Of a stretch of DNA of 35,193 bases, positions 5,472 through 14,520 are shown in pieces. Location: the IMG/VR virus record IMGVR_UViG_3300030339_000147, positions 1 through 35,193 of that record. One strand, written 5' to 3'. Below the pieces are notes generated by a model. It was given only the letters and a program-made list of their open reading frames with translations. It was not told the DNA's origin and ran no database searches. This DNA comes from a virus. Position numbers and translations under genes: made by a program. Every line of letters begins with the position of its first letter. Position 1 is the first letter of the stretch.

Positions 5472-7377
5472 ATTCGAACCGAAGTTCAAAACAGATAAGG
5501 CCAGAGGCAACGTCCTCAGTGTTGGATCTGGAATCAGTGAAGGCGGTAAACCTAAAATAGACGATAGCAGATTCAGAGATGAACAAGTCTTATCTAAACT
5601 ACAGGACTTCTGGAATATTGCGACAACGTACTATTCGCGCGACCAGAAGAAAATGGTCCTGTTAGATGCAACTGACAAAGGCGATATCTGGAGAGCACTG
5701 GGCGCCAAGTTTCCAGTGTATCAGATTCTGCCAGATACCAACTGGGTATCATATGTGAAGAACAACATCATGGCTTCCATATATACAGTTGCGAAATCAG
5801 CAGACGTCGTTCCAACCAGAGAGTCAGACAAAGACTTATGTCTTGATCTGTCGTCATTGCTGAATCATTTCTGGGATGTTTCCAGAGTTGGCTTCCAGCA
5901 ATTCCTTGCAGGTGAACGAGCATCACTTCTCAACCTAGGCGTCACTCAAGTAGGTTGGTCAAAAGAGATGCCCGGTTTCGATATGACCAAAGACAACGTC
6001 AAAGGAAATGTATTCATTCGAAACATAGATCCGATGAAGTATCGAAGAGACCCGTTTGCAGATACCCTGGATAACGCAGGTTGGGTTTGCACCTATGATC
6101 GTTATCATAAATCCATATTCCTTGCCAATGATTTATATCGTGATAAGTTTAAAGCATTTACTTTCAAAGCAGGTATGGCAAATACGGATTTACCAAAAGC
6201 ATTGGACTCACCAAATACAGCCTCTTCAAATGATCATTACAATTTAATCATTTGGTGGTACAGAAAACCCAATGGTAAAATTCGTGAGGTCCACACCTTA
6301 GACAACAAATACATTTTGCATGAGATCGATGAGATTCTGCCAAATGAATATCCGTTTGCTGAACTGTACTGCAATACACCAGGATCCGGGCTCATTGGAG
6401 TCAGCGAACCTGCAAAGATTTTTGCGGACAACATGGCATATAACATGATGCAAAGTATTCAGTTAACAGCCGAGTACAAAAACCAGAGACCGCCCAAGTT
6501 CGTTTCCAGCCAGGCAGGATTGAACATCGCAGCATTTACCAAACACGGTGATGACGCAGATCGAACCTTCATTGTAAATGGCGACGCAACCAAAGCTGTG
6601 CATTACCATCAATTCCCATTCCCCAGCAATACCCTACCCATGGCAATGCAGTCTCTCGGATACAACATCAAAGATTCTTCTGGAGTTGATGGTAGATATA
6701 CCGGCAGAGACACAGGTTCAATTATCACTACCGGTGGAACACAAGAAATGTTCAACCGTGTAACCTTAATTGACACACCTAAAATTATCCTCTATGAGGA
6801 ATACGCGTGTAGACTCGCTAAGTTGATTTTGAAGAATATGATCTGTCATTCTCCAAAGCGAACCTACTATCTCAGAGATATAAAAGGAATCGAATCCGAT
6901 CCAATGACACCCGCCTGGATCACAAAAGAATTCGACTTCCCAGAAATCGACGACGACATCCTCTTCAACTATTCCTTACAGATCTCCTCAGAGTTACCCA
7001 AAAATAAACAACGAGTTGAAATGTGGGCCAACAACATGATGGAAAAACAAATCCAGTATCGTGAACAGGGTTCCACTATCGATCTCATTACTGAAGAGGA
7101 ATGGATTAGTTACCAGGATGTCCCATACAAAGAACAGATGCTTAAACGAATGGGCGTACAACGTGCGCAAGATTCTTTGGACATCGCCAACCAAGTAGTT
7201 TACGAATACGCCGGAGCACTTGAACAAGGCATGGATCCTAACCAAGCGTTAGTCATGGCTTCTCAAGGACTCGACGCCAAACGGCAGGGAGCTGTAACTC
7301 CTTTCGAACAGATGATGCAGCAACCAGCCGGAGGCGGTATGGCGAGTGGTGGCATGATGCCATCCCAAGGCTTATAA
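5461..7377 (+). CDS. Portal protein (head-tail connector)
   Basis: Dodecameric ring at one capsid vertex through which DNA enters and leaves. The call rests on position (after terminase, before scaffold and capsid), length (638 aa, in the range of podovirus portals), and sequence character: a charged N-terminus, an aromatic wing region, a central GSGLIGVSEPAKIFADNM segment typical of portals before the long helix, then DGRYTGRDTGSIITTGG. The C-terminal tail is Met/Gly/Gln-rich and low complexity (PAGGGMASGGMMPSQG). Ribosome-binding site GGGAGG with ATG; it starts inside the previous gene. A terminator follows 47 bases after the stop. Confidence 0.85.
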   Translation: MANKFEPKFKTDKARGNVLSVGSGISEGGKPKIDDSRFRDEQVLSKLQDFWNIATTYYSRDQKKMVLLDATDKGDIWRALGAKFPVYQILPDTNWVSYVKNNIMASIYTVAKSADVVPTRESDKDLCLDLSSLLNHFWDVSRVGFQQFLAGERASLLNLGVTQVGWSKEMPGFDMTKDNVKGNVFIRNIDPMKYRRDPFADTLDNAGWVCTYDRYHKSIFLANDLYRDKFKAFTFKAGMANTDLPKALDSPNTASSNDHYNLIIWWYRKPNGKIREVHTLDNKYILHEIDEILPNEYPFAELYCNTPGSGLIGVSEPAKIFADNMAYNMMQSIQLTAEYKNQRPPKFVSSQAGLNIAAFTKHGDDADRTFIVNGDATKAVHYHQFPFPSNTLPMAMQSLGYNIKDSSGVDGRYTGRDTGSIITTGGTQEMFNRVTLIDTPKIILYEEYACRLAKLILKNMICHSPKRTYYLRDIKGIESDPMTPAWITKEFDFPEIDDDILFNYSLQISSELPKNKQRVEMWANNMMEKQIQYREQGSTIDLITEEEWISYQDVPYKEQMLKRMGVQRAQDSLDIANQVVYEYAGALEQGMDPNQALVMASQGLDAKRQGAVTPFEQMMQQPAGGGMASGGMMPSQGL

Positions 7378-7424
7378 AAAAGCGGTATCTCCCCCGCTAG
7401 ACATTGACAGCTCCTTTCGGCAAA

Positions 7425-7449
7425 ACACCTACTATATGTGGGTGTTTTT
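7425..7449 (+). terminator. Terminator of the packaging operon
   Basis: ACACCTAC (7425-7432) and GTGGGTGT (7438-7445) form an 8-bp stem with a TATAT loop, ending in TTTTT. It separates the terminase-portal operon from the scaffold-capsid operon; the next promoter -35 starts three bases after the T-run. Confidence 0.88.
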
Positions 7450-7451
7450 GC

Positions 7452-7480
7452 TTGACATTTTATGACATTTATGGTAATGT
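7452..7480 (+). promoter_or_regulatory. Promoter for the scaffold-capsid operon
   Basis: TTGACA (7452-7457), 17-base spacer, TAATGT (7475-7480) preceded by TGG. The element CTTGACATTTT (7451-7461) is identical to that at 3146-3156, and both promoters combine a perfect -35, TGn and a weak -10. Downstream lie GTTTAGCAAATA (7483-7494), the inverse of the site at 3163-3174, and TCCGTATA (7540-7547), also present at 3113-3120. A perfect TATAAT at 7544-7549 has no good -35 but could be a second start. Confidence 0.55.
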
Positions 7481-7577
7481 ATGTTTAGCAAATAAGTTTA
7501 GGTTCCGCCCTATAAAAAGTGTGTAAAAAGATTTGCGACTCCGTATAATGTCGGCGCGTTATACAGAAAGGAGTTCT

Positions 7578-8393
7578 ATGTCAGAAGTCTTAACAAAGGA
7601 AGATCTAATGTCCAGCTTTGGGATTCAAGTTCCAACAGCAGAAATGGACGAAGATCCACCCGAAACTGACCCACCTGCTGAAGACGAAATCGATGAGGAT
7701 GCACCCAACGACGAAGCAGACGTAGATGCAACCGAAGAGGACGACAACGCAGAGCCACCTGCAGATGAACCGGAACAACCGGCAAAACCTGCAGCAGCAA
7801 AAGATCCCATGAAGGGACTGCAATCGAAAGATGCAGCAGCCTTCGCCAAAATGCGAATACAGAATACTCAGTTCAGCGCAGCACTCAAAGGAATAGCCGA
7901 ACAGCTAAACTTAGACGTCAATGTTGATCAGGAGACTCTGCTCGCGACAATCCAGAATGTTGTGTTACAGGCCAAAGCCAAATCACAAGGAACTTCTCCG
8001 GAAGTCCTAGCTGAATTGGAAGGACTCAGAGCAGATCGACTTGAATCTCAGAAAGTTACCAGATATACCAAATCGAAAGATAGTCTACTGGCACTTCAAG
8101 ACAAATATTCGATTCCTGATGATGACCTACCCACATTCTTAGACGAACTGCTTGAAGCAGACTTAGATCCCCGTGAAGTTGATGTCGATTTCGAAATGGA
8201 ATATCTACGGAGACACCAAAAAGAAATCACTGAGAATGCGGTGGCAAAAGCTCTTGCCGATGCAAAAGTCTTAACAGATAAGAACAATCGTGCCCCAGGT
8301 ACGCTTCCCGGAAAAGGCAAGCAAGTGGACACATCCAAGCGAATTGAAACGGTCGCAGACCTAGACGCACTTTTTAAAACCATTGAATTATAA
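7578..8393 (+). CDS. Capsid scaffolding protein
   Basis: Likely internal scaffold that guides prohead assembly and then leaves or is degraded. The gene stands immediately before the major capsid gene. The 271-aa product is very acidic over residues 15-70 (runs of Asp/Glu with Pro and Ala), then helical, with coiled-coil-like stretches (LAELEGLRADRLESQKVT) and a Lys-rich C-terminal third, as expected for a scaffold whose C-terminus contacts the shell. The start MSEVLTKED is chosen for its AAAGGAGTTCT ribosome-binding site; an in-frame ATG 15 codons earlier lies in the leader without one. No protease motif is seen. Confidence 0.8.
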   Translation: MSEVLTKEDLMSSFGIQVPTAEMDEDPPETDPPAEDEIDEDAPNDEADVDATEEDDNAEPPADEPEQPAKPAAAKDPMKGLQSKDAAAFAKMRIQNTQFSAALKGIAEQLNLDVNVDQETLLATIQNVVLQAKAKSQGTSPEVLAELEGLRADRLESQKVTRYTKSKDSLLALQDKYSIPDDDLPTFLDELLEADLDPREVDVDFEMEYLRRHQKEITENAVAKALADAKVLTDKNNRAPGTLPGKGKQVDTSKRIETVADLDALFKTIEL

Positions 8394-8418
8394 CTAAAGC
8401 TAAATGGAGGAACCTATT

Positions 8419-9729
8419 ATGGCTAACAGTGTAACCCTAAACGCACTAAACGCAACATACGATCTGAACACAGTCGTAGAGTTAGCTAACAGTGCCAACT
8501 GGGCGGTATCCAATGGCTCAGGTAGTTTGACAGACGGTAACAAACAGGTTAACCTGATTCGTCCAGAAGTCTTCTATTCAAAGCAATTGCTTGATACCAT
8601 CCGAATCGATGCAGGCGAGTTTAAATACTACAAGCTTGCAGACGAATCCCCAATCCAAAACCAGGCCGAAAAATTGGTACTCAGACGTTGGGCTCCTTTA
8701 CAGGCTCACACTACCCCGCTTGAGGAAGGTGTGCCTCCCAAATCTGATAAGGGATCCGTAAAGAAATACGAGATCACCGCTTACCAGTATGGCCGATTTA
8801 TGGAATTTACTGACAAAGTAGATTTCGAAGTAGTTGACCCCGTTGTTGCTCATTACAGTAAAGAGTACTCAATCGTAGTTCTCGAAACACTGGATATGCT
8901 TGCCAGAGAGTGCTTGTTCTCAATCGCTCAACCATGGTATGCTGCTAGTGCCGTAGGCTTCGAAGCACTCGATTTCGATAGCATCCCCAACATCACTGAT
9001 CTGAGAATGATCGGGCTGTCCTTCAAAAGACAGTTGGTAAAACCCAGAGCCAATAGCATGTTCCAGGTTATCGCAGGTCCGGAATTCTTCTACGATATGC
9101 TGTCTGACGCAACCGTAAAAGATTACATGACCATCAACCGAGACACCAAAGATATGTATAGTGGTTCAATCCTGTTCCCGATGTTCGGATTCAGCTTTGA
9201 CGAAACCCTGGTCTGCCCGACTCATGGCAACTATGTTGACATGGTAGGCGCACCCGGTTCCGAAGTAGCTACTCCTGCAAAGAGAATCTATAGAATGAAT
9301 GGCGCAACTCCAGAGTTCGCTACCATCTATCAGGATACAAAGATCGACACCCAAGTTGGAACCACAGCCACAGTATGTACCATCGCAGATGGTTATGTAA
9401 CTGATGGTCTGACTGGCAAAGACGCCTCATTCATTCCAGACCTGGAAGTTTGGGACATTGAAGGATTGACCTATGACGGTCATTCTGACTGGGCCGAATT
9501 CAAAGTACAGCATGTACTGATCGTAGGTAAAGAAGCCTTGACCAGAACAGGTTTGTCCGGCGAAGGTCAAGCCAAGATGTACGTTAAACAAAAGGGTTCA
9601 TCCGGAGTCTTGGATCCTATCGATCAGAGACAGTCAATCGGTTTCAAGATCAATTCTGTAGGCTTCGGCTCAACCAGAACTGACGCAATCGTAGACTATA
9701 TCTGCGTGCCTACTCAGTGCAACATCTAA
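8419..9729 (+). CDS. Major capsid protein, N4-gp56-like (HK97 fold)
   Basis: Main shell protein. After MANSVTLNAL, the protein shows the pattern I know from the N4-gp56 capsid family: VFYSKQLLDTIR (51-62), LRRWAPLQAHTTPLEEGVPP (88-107), then KKYEITAYQYGRFMEFTDKV (115-134), a LETLDMLARE helix and a long beta-rich second half. At 436 aa it is in the family's usual range. The start five codons inside the open frame is chosen because GGAGG lies directly upstream. The gene uses many C-ending codons compared with the AT-rich tail genes, consistent with high expression. No separate decoration protein is obvious. Confidence 0.88.
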   Translation: MANSVTLNALNATYDLNTVVELANSANWAVSNGSGSLTDGNKQVNLIRPEVFYSKQLLDTIRIDAGEFKYYKLADESPIQNQAEKLVLRRWAPLQAHTTPLEEGVPPKSDKGSVKKYEITAYQYGRFMEFTDKVDFEVVDPVVAHYSKEYSIVVLETLDMLARECLFSIAQPWYAASAVGFEALDFDSIPNITDLRMIGLSFKRQLVKPRANSMFQVIAGPEFFYDMLSDATVKDYMTINRDTKDMYSGSILFPMFGFSFDETLVCPTHGNYVDMVGAPGSEVATPAKRIYRMNGATPEFATIYQDTKIDTQVGTTATVCTIADGYVTDGLTGKDASFIPDLEVWDIEGLTYDGHSDWAEFKVQHVLIVGKEALTRTGLSGEGQAKMYVKQKGSSGVLDPIDQRQSIGFKINSVGFGSTRTDAIVDYICVPTQCNI

Positions 9730-9757
9730 ACGGGGCTTTTAGTTAGGAGGATACCAA

Positions 9758-10177
9758 ATGGCTAAAACCCGAATTGAGTCTGAAGTTGAAGCTCTGGAAA
9801 GAGATGAAGCGGAAGCTCTAGAAAAAGCAAAACAACCTGTAGAGATAATCTCGTCCAAACCAGTAAAGGCCAAAACATTGGTTCAGGCAGAAGGACAACG
9901 ACGTGCTCTCAAAAAGAGTTACCTCGAACAGGGCAAAGTAATGTTCTCAGCATCACCTATGTATAAACCATATTTCGGTGAGAACATGAAAATCATGATA
10001 AATGGATTCGCAATCTTCGTTCCGCTAGATGGAAGATCAAGATCCATTCCAAAAAGCTTCGCCGCGGAAGGCTTCCGCAAAATTCGAGAAATCGATAACT
10101 TCCTCCTGAAGAAGGAGAGACGGTCCGATATCCAGAATAACGTAGAAACTACGCCCGGCGATTTACGACTTATCTAA
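9758..10177 (+). CDS. Unknown virion-associated candidate (139 aa)
   Basis: Unrecognised. It follows the capsid gene with a strong TTAGGAGGATACC ribosome-binding site and is the last gene before a terminator, so it is coexpressed with scaffold and capsid. The first 35 residues are a Glu/Ala-rich helix (EVEALERDEAEALEKAKQ), likely coiled-coil, followed by a basic segment and a small beta-like domain around GENMKIMINGFAIFVPLDG. The composition and location suggest a structural or head-accessory protein, but a function cannot be named. Confidence 0.7.
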   Translation: MAKTRIESEVEALERDEAEALEKAKQPVEIISSKPVKAKTLVQAEGQRRALKKSYLEQGKVMFSASPMYKPYFGENMKIMINGFAIFVPLDGRSRSIPKSFAAEGFRKIREIDNFLLKKERRSDIQNNVETTPGDLRLI

Positions 10178-10211
10178 GATAGGGGAGGGCAACCTCCCCT
10201 TTATCTTTTTA
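10176..10211 (+). terminator. Terminator/attenuator between capsid and tail genes
   Basis: GGGGAGG (10182-10188), GCAA tetraloop, CCTCCCC (10193-10199); flanking AAGATA and TATCTT can lengthen the stem, and CTTTTT follows. A GNRA loop makes the hairpin very stable. No clear promoter lies between it and the next gene 11 bases on, so read-through probably feeds the tail genes at reduced level. Confidence 0.85.
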
Positions 10212-10221
10212 GGAGGAAACA

Positions 10222-10683
10222 ATGTTTATCAATAAGATTGTGAACAAAGTTAACGGAATGTTAGCTGGTGAAACTCTTAGTTACACACGAATGATAACTT
10301 ACCTTGACGAGGTAGGTGACGAAATAAATGCTAAACTTTGCTCTACTTTTCCAACAGTCTCCGAGGCTTTTGATTTAGCACAAGTTGAAGCTGGTGAACC
10401 TGTTTCACTGGCTGTTATTGATTATCCGTATTTTCCAGACGAATATGTCCGTGGAGTCTTATGCAAAGGCGCCGCGTATAAATTCTACATTCAAGATGAA
10501 GAGGGTATTATCACAGCCGACAAGTATGGTTATGAATATAAAGATGCCCTTTTTACAATGGAACGAGACTTCCTAGCCAAAGTTCCTGAAGAGTTCCAAA
10601 AAGACACTACTGCAAGTGTGGTTAAAGACGAATACTACCGTGCTGGTAATATGCCGTTCTCATTTAACCAGTTTGGAGAATAA
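10222..10683 (+). CDS. Putative head-to-tail adaptor protein (153 aa)
   Basis: Likely joins the portal to the tail nozzle. Evidence is positional and structural: it lies between the head genes and the large nozzle-like gene, is about 150 aa as adaptors are, and starts with amphipathic helices (INKIVNKVNGMLAG, YLDEVGDEINAKL) followed by an aromatic DYPYFPDEYVRGVLCKGAAYKFY segment of the type found in connector subunits. The ribosome-binding site is AGGAGG. The next gene starts three bases after its stop, with the ribosome-binding site inside this gene. No diagnostic motif. Confidence 0.55.
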   Translation: MFINKIVNKVNGMLAGETLSYTRMITYLDEVGDEINAKLCSTFPTVSEAFDLAQVEAGEPVSLAVIDYPYFPDEYVRGVLCKGAAYKFYIQDEEGIITADKYGYEYKDALFTMERDFLAKVPEEFQKDTTASVVKDEYYRAGNMPFSFNQFGE

Positions 10684-10685
10684 CG

Positions 10686-13600
10686 ATGGCAATACAAATT
10701 ACAACCAACTCATTTAAATATAACGCTCGTTTACCCAGAGGATACAACACAGAATCCAACTTCATGTTAGGGATGTCTGATACTCTTGGCGCTCTGCCGG
10801 ATGGCCAAGTAAAAACGATCGTTAATTTTGATATCATCAATGATGGTCAGAATCTACAACCTCGACCAGGTTTAAGATCTTCGAAGTTATTCATTCCAAA
10901 TATTGCTGCGGAATCTACAGAATCTGATTATCACGATGCTAATGCGGGGTATCTGTTAAATGCTGCAATCGAAACTGTCGAAAGTGATGGTAAGACCCAC
11001 TATCAATTCATTGTTGCTCGCTGTAACAAGGAAGATAATACAGGACATCTTTATGTAGCATCTGGTGCTGATGCTTTAAATTCTAACGCACGAGATGCTC
11101 AGTCATTTAAAATGAGCGTACGCAAAGATATCCCAGAAGATAATATCTCACTGGGGTACACAATGCTGAACACATTAGATATCGATCATCCTGTGCAAGC
11201 TGGTTGTTTATTTAATAAGCCGGTTGAAGCTAAAATTCATAATGTGCCTATTCAGATTTCAGAACACTTAGGCATGGGCGATAATGAATCCATAGCGGAG
11301 TTAATCGGTTGTTGGGGTTTTGGTAGTTCCTATTATTTCTTAACGAAGGATAAAACAGAACTGACTGATAAAAATATCTGCATATATAAAACAAAGTATG
11401 ACGAAACATCAGGACAATATGAATTGACTCCAATCACTATTAAGCAACCCAACGCCTCTGAAGCTGCAACATACGGTTTGAATATGTTATTGGATAACCC
11501 TGAAACTTTTGTAAACAAAGTTGATTCTACTGTAACTGAAATTGATTGTAATGGAATACTACTGTATGATACCAGAGTTGCAGCAGAGCATATCGAACTT
11601 TACCCCAGAAAGAACAAGTCTTATAAGGTTCGTTTAAACTATACCGCAATTCCTAGTGATGACAAATGGTTAGTTAAACTATTGTGGCGTGAACAAGCCG
11701 ACGTCAGTTGGAATGAATTTCATGCGCAATATATAGATATGACTGGTCGAGCCGATGGTTCAGACTTACCCATTGTGGAAAAAGCACTAGTCTTTCCATC
11801 GAAAGATATCATGATTCGTGCCGAGATATATAAACAAATTTCTCCTGGATCCGACGATCATGTGGGCGTCGATTACTTTACCCGATCGGGGCATTCGTTT
11901 GCGATTGCCGTAACAGCGTCCACACTCGTTGGATTTTTCCTGGACAGAGTTGTTGAAAAGTCTCTTGAGAATACAGAAATCATTAACTATGATCTGAAGA
12001 CAGCGACTGGTTTAGGTTACTGGCGTAATCGACTGTACATTTATGGAGTACCCAGAGACCCCAAAATACTCTTCCTGAGCGATTTAAATGACCCTGGTTA
12101 CTTCCCGTACCCTACTAACGCAATTAACTTCGATTTTCCTGTAATTCATGCAGTAGAGTATATGGGCAAATTGCTTGTATTCACTACAAAACAAATCGTA
12201 ATGATTACAGCAAATCCAGATGGTATGACTTGGAACAAAGCAATTGTCCAAGATAATTTATCAATTGATCCATGGGATCGACATTTAATTCAACCGGTTA
12301 AGAATATGGTATTCTTCAAATCCGGTAATTACTATTATATGGTGGTTCCCAAAGCCATATCTATGACAGGTGAATTAACCATGGCTCCCGTATCTATACC
12401 CATTACAGATTTCCTGGATAATTTCCAAGAGCGTGTCTTCGAATATCTGGATCAGATATACCCCGCTTTGAAAGAACAAAATCTAAGTGAGTCTCTTAGA
12501 CTTGCAACGTATTACAATTATTTGGATTACGAAGATATCCATAATGTTTACGTTTATAAATACGAAGAACGTTTTATCCATATCGACCTTCAATACAACT
12601 ATGTTTCTAGAACTTGGAAAATATATGTTTATGAAGGACAAGATTTGATTAAACCTTATAAACATAACGCTACACAAAAAGGTGAGTTGATGGCTTCTAC
12701 ATTCTTTGACAACCTGGAAGTTCAAACCTTTACAGAACTGGTTACAACTAACGTAGATGGTTCTGATGAAAAAGTTGTAGATGAAATGATTTTACGAACA
12801 AGCACAATAGATGTCCGAGGCATAGAACGACTTCGTTATTCTCGACCCGATCTTGCTAATCCTGGTGCAAGAGTCTATACATACTCCGATGGAATAGAAT
12901 ATTCCGCAACACATAACCGTATCATATACATTTTCAACCCAGATAGACGAATCGTTATTCCAGTGGAAAAAGATGATACCTATGGTATTCGTTATCAAGA
13001 TCTTGTAAATAAAGATATGGCCCTTACCGAGTCCTGGCAACTTGAAAAAGAAGTTGAAGGCTACTGGGTAAATGTTACTTCCGGTAAAACAGTGTGGCCT
13101 TTAAAAGATAGGACATTCAGATATAATTTATCTGCGCCTATCACTTCCGGAACAGTACTCAAGATCCTAGATCGTACATATATCATCAACTCAATTCAAG
13201 GCGATGAGTATCGAGATACCACAAGAAATGGTGATGATTTACTAATTAAATGGGTTAGAGGAAATCAATATCAATTTATCTTTGATTACGACCTTCCAGA
13301 TAATGATGCTCCTGTCATTAAAACATTTGTATTAGATGAATCCATAGGAGGCACTGTTACAGGAAGATGTATTCAATTTTTCAAATATAATCCGTTTACC
13401 AAACATGATTATTATGTTCCGAATAATATTACCATTCAATGTGCAGACAACCTAACGGATATGTTACTTCCGGAGAAAATCGAACAGTTAGGCAGAATTG
13501 CCAAATCCCTATCCAGTACCATTGAAGCATCTGTTCAAGACGTAGAAGATGGGATTACATTCCAGAATTGGCAGTTTCTAGATACCGGAAACAGGGAATA

Positions 13601-14006
13601 TAACCAAGAGCATAAAAAGAGATATCGGGAATTGCAGATATTTATAAACAATCTTGGAGGCTCCCCACTTGATTTCAGTATGTCCTTTACTGTAGACGAC
13701 GTAGAAAAGATGGGGATGTACGAATATGTTGTAGAACAAATAACAGACCCCGATGACCCCAAATATGGTCTACTATATATTACACCTAATCCCGTTTACC
13801 AACCCGAACTACATGTTGATTCTGAAGTTCGATTAAATACTTGGGGACTTGATGCGTCATTGTTCCCCGAACTCAGTCTTTGGAAATTGCGTATGCCGGT
13901 TGGTGGTAAAGGTTACTCTCCAAGATTTAAAATCATTTCCAGAAATCAAACTGATTATACAATCATGAGTTATACCTGGGTACATCGAACAATGTACCTA
14001 AGATAG
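10686..14006 (+). CDS. Tail nozzle / stabilisation protein (T7 gp12-like role)
   Basis: Probably forms the distal tail tube of a short-tailed virion. The 1106-aa beta-rich protein opens with a KTIVNFDIINDGQNLQPRPG region, as nozzle proteins do (a short statement of 'raw' arms then PRPGL), and around residues 435-560 has propeller-like blades: LGYWRNRLYIYG, SDLNDPGYFPYP, MGKLLVFTTKQIVMIT, KNMVFFKSGNYYYMV. Similar strings typify nozzle proteins of T7-, N4- and crAss-like phages. It is longer than T7 gp12 (about 800 aa), suggesting extra domains in the C-terminal half. Start coupled to the upstream adaptor gene through TTTGGAGAA. Confidence 0.7.
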   Translation: MAIQITTNSFKYNARLPRGYNTESNFMLGMSDTLGALPDGQVKTIVNFDIINDGQNLQPRPGLRSSKLFIPNIAAESTESDYHDANAGYLLNAAIETVESDGKTHYQFIVARCNKEDNTGHLYVASGADALNSNARDAQSFKMSVRKDIPEDNISLGYTMLNTLDIDHPVQAGCLFNKPVEAKIHNVPIQISEHLGMGDNESIAELIGCWGFGSSYYFLTKDKTELTDKNICIYKTKYDETSGQYELTPITIKQPNASEAATYGLNMLLDNPETFVNKVDSTVTEIDCNGILLYDTRVAAEHIELYPRKNKSYKVRLNYTAIPSDDKWLVKLLWREQADVSWNEFHAQYIDMTGRADGSDLPIVEKALVFPSKDIMIRAEIYKQISPGSDDHVGVDYFTRSGHSFAIAVTASTLVGFFLDRVVEKSLENTEIINYDLKTATGLGYWRNRLYIYGVPRDPKILFLSDLNDPGYFPYPTNAINFDFPVIHAVEYMGKLLVFTTKQIVMITANPDGMTWNKAIVQDNLSIDPWDRHLIQPVKNMVFFKSGNYYYMVVPKAISMTGELTMAPVSIPITDFLDNFQERVFEYLDQIYPALKEQNLSESLRLATYYNYLDYEDIHNVYVYKYEERFIHIDLQYNYVSRTWKIYVYEGQDLIKPYKHNATQKGELMASTFFDNLEVQTFTELVTTNVDGSDEKVVDEMILRTSTIDVRGIERLRYSRPDLANPGARVYTYSDGIEYSATHNRIIYIFNPDRRIVIPVEKDDTYGIRYQDLVNKDMALTESWQLEKEVEGYWVNVTSGKTVWPLKDRTFRYNLSAPITSGTVLKILDRTYIINSIQGDEYRDTTRNGDDLLIKWVRGNQYQFIFDYDLPDNDAPVIKTFVLDESIGGTVTGRCIQFFKYNPFTKHDYYVPNNITIQCADNLTDMLLPEKIEQLGRIAKSLSSTIEASVQDVEDGITFQNWQFLDTGNREYNQEHKKRYRELQIFINNLGGSPLDFSMSFTVDDVEKMGMYEYVVEQITDPDDPKYGLLYITPNPVYQPELHVDSEVRLNTWGLDASLFPELSLWKLRMPVGGKGYSPRFKIISRNQTDYTIMSYTWVHRTMYLR

Positions 14007-14015
14007 GAGGTCGTA

Positions 14016-14336
14016 ATGTCTATCACATATATTCCTAACTTTATAAGATCCGCCGAAGATATGAAAGCTGGCGAAAAGATCTCAGCCGAAAAATGGAACG
14101 CAGTTCATAATCTACTCGTTACTCAGGGTGACAAAAACTCTGAAACAATCCTGGCCATTGTTGATGCATTCAATCAACTTGAATTAAGTCCTCCGATTAT
14201 TCCTTTTAAGACCATTGAAAATTCCTTTGATCCGGGAACCGTTGGTGAGATCTGTTTTGATTATGGCTATATCTATATCTGTGTTTTAACAAACACATGG
14301 AGACGTTTCGCAACAGAAAGTTGGGGCGGTCTATAA
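14016..14336 (+). CDS. Small tail-region protein (106 aa)
   Basis: Unrecognised. TAGGAGG precedes the ATG, nine bases after the nozzle gene stop. The first part (GEKISAEKWNAVHNLLVTQGD) looks like the short amphipathic helix found at the start of tail-fibre adaptor proteins, and the C-terminal part has aromatic beta strands (CFDYGYIYICVLTNTWRRF). It may bridge the nozzle and the fibres, but this is inference from position. Confidence 0.65.
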   Translation: MSITYIPNFIRSAEDMKAGEKISAEKWNAVHNLLVTQGDKNSETILAIVDAFNQLELSPPIIPFKTIENSFDPGTVGEICFDYGYIYICVLTNTWRRFATESWGGL

Positions 14337-14346
14337 GGAGGGCATT

Positions 14347-14508
14347 ATGGCACGAACATTAAAAATAGTCAACCGTGCCCAACCTGATGGTGAACAGGAA
14401 CTTACAATCCAGGAACTCATTAATAATGTATTGGATGAAGTTCCACCAGGTACAGGCGAAGTCGATTATGCATACTCAAATGCAGAGATCGATACCATAG
14501 AATTTTAG
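14347..14508 (+). CDS. Short tail-region protein (53 aa)
   Basis: A small gene that fills the gap between two tail genes. ATG lies after AAGGAGGGCATT, and the stop TAG is followed by AGGAGG of the next gene. The product is acidic and begins MARTLKIVNRAQPDGEQELT; its sequence shows no recognised motif. Perfect start signals and tight packing on both sides support it. It is probably a small structural or chaperone protein for the fibre that follows. Confidence 0.75.
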   Translation: MARTLKIVNRAQPDGEQELTIQELINNVLDEVPPGTGEVDYAYSNAEIDTIEF

Positions 14509-14520
14509 GAGGTATATCAA

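Noticed and set aside
7404-7439. TTGACA at 7404 as a promoter
   Set aside because: The nearest -10-like sequence (TACTAT) is at a 20-base distance and lies in the terminator stem; the promoter at 7452 fits better.
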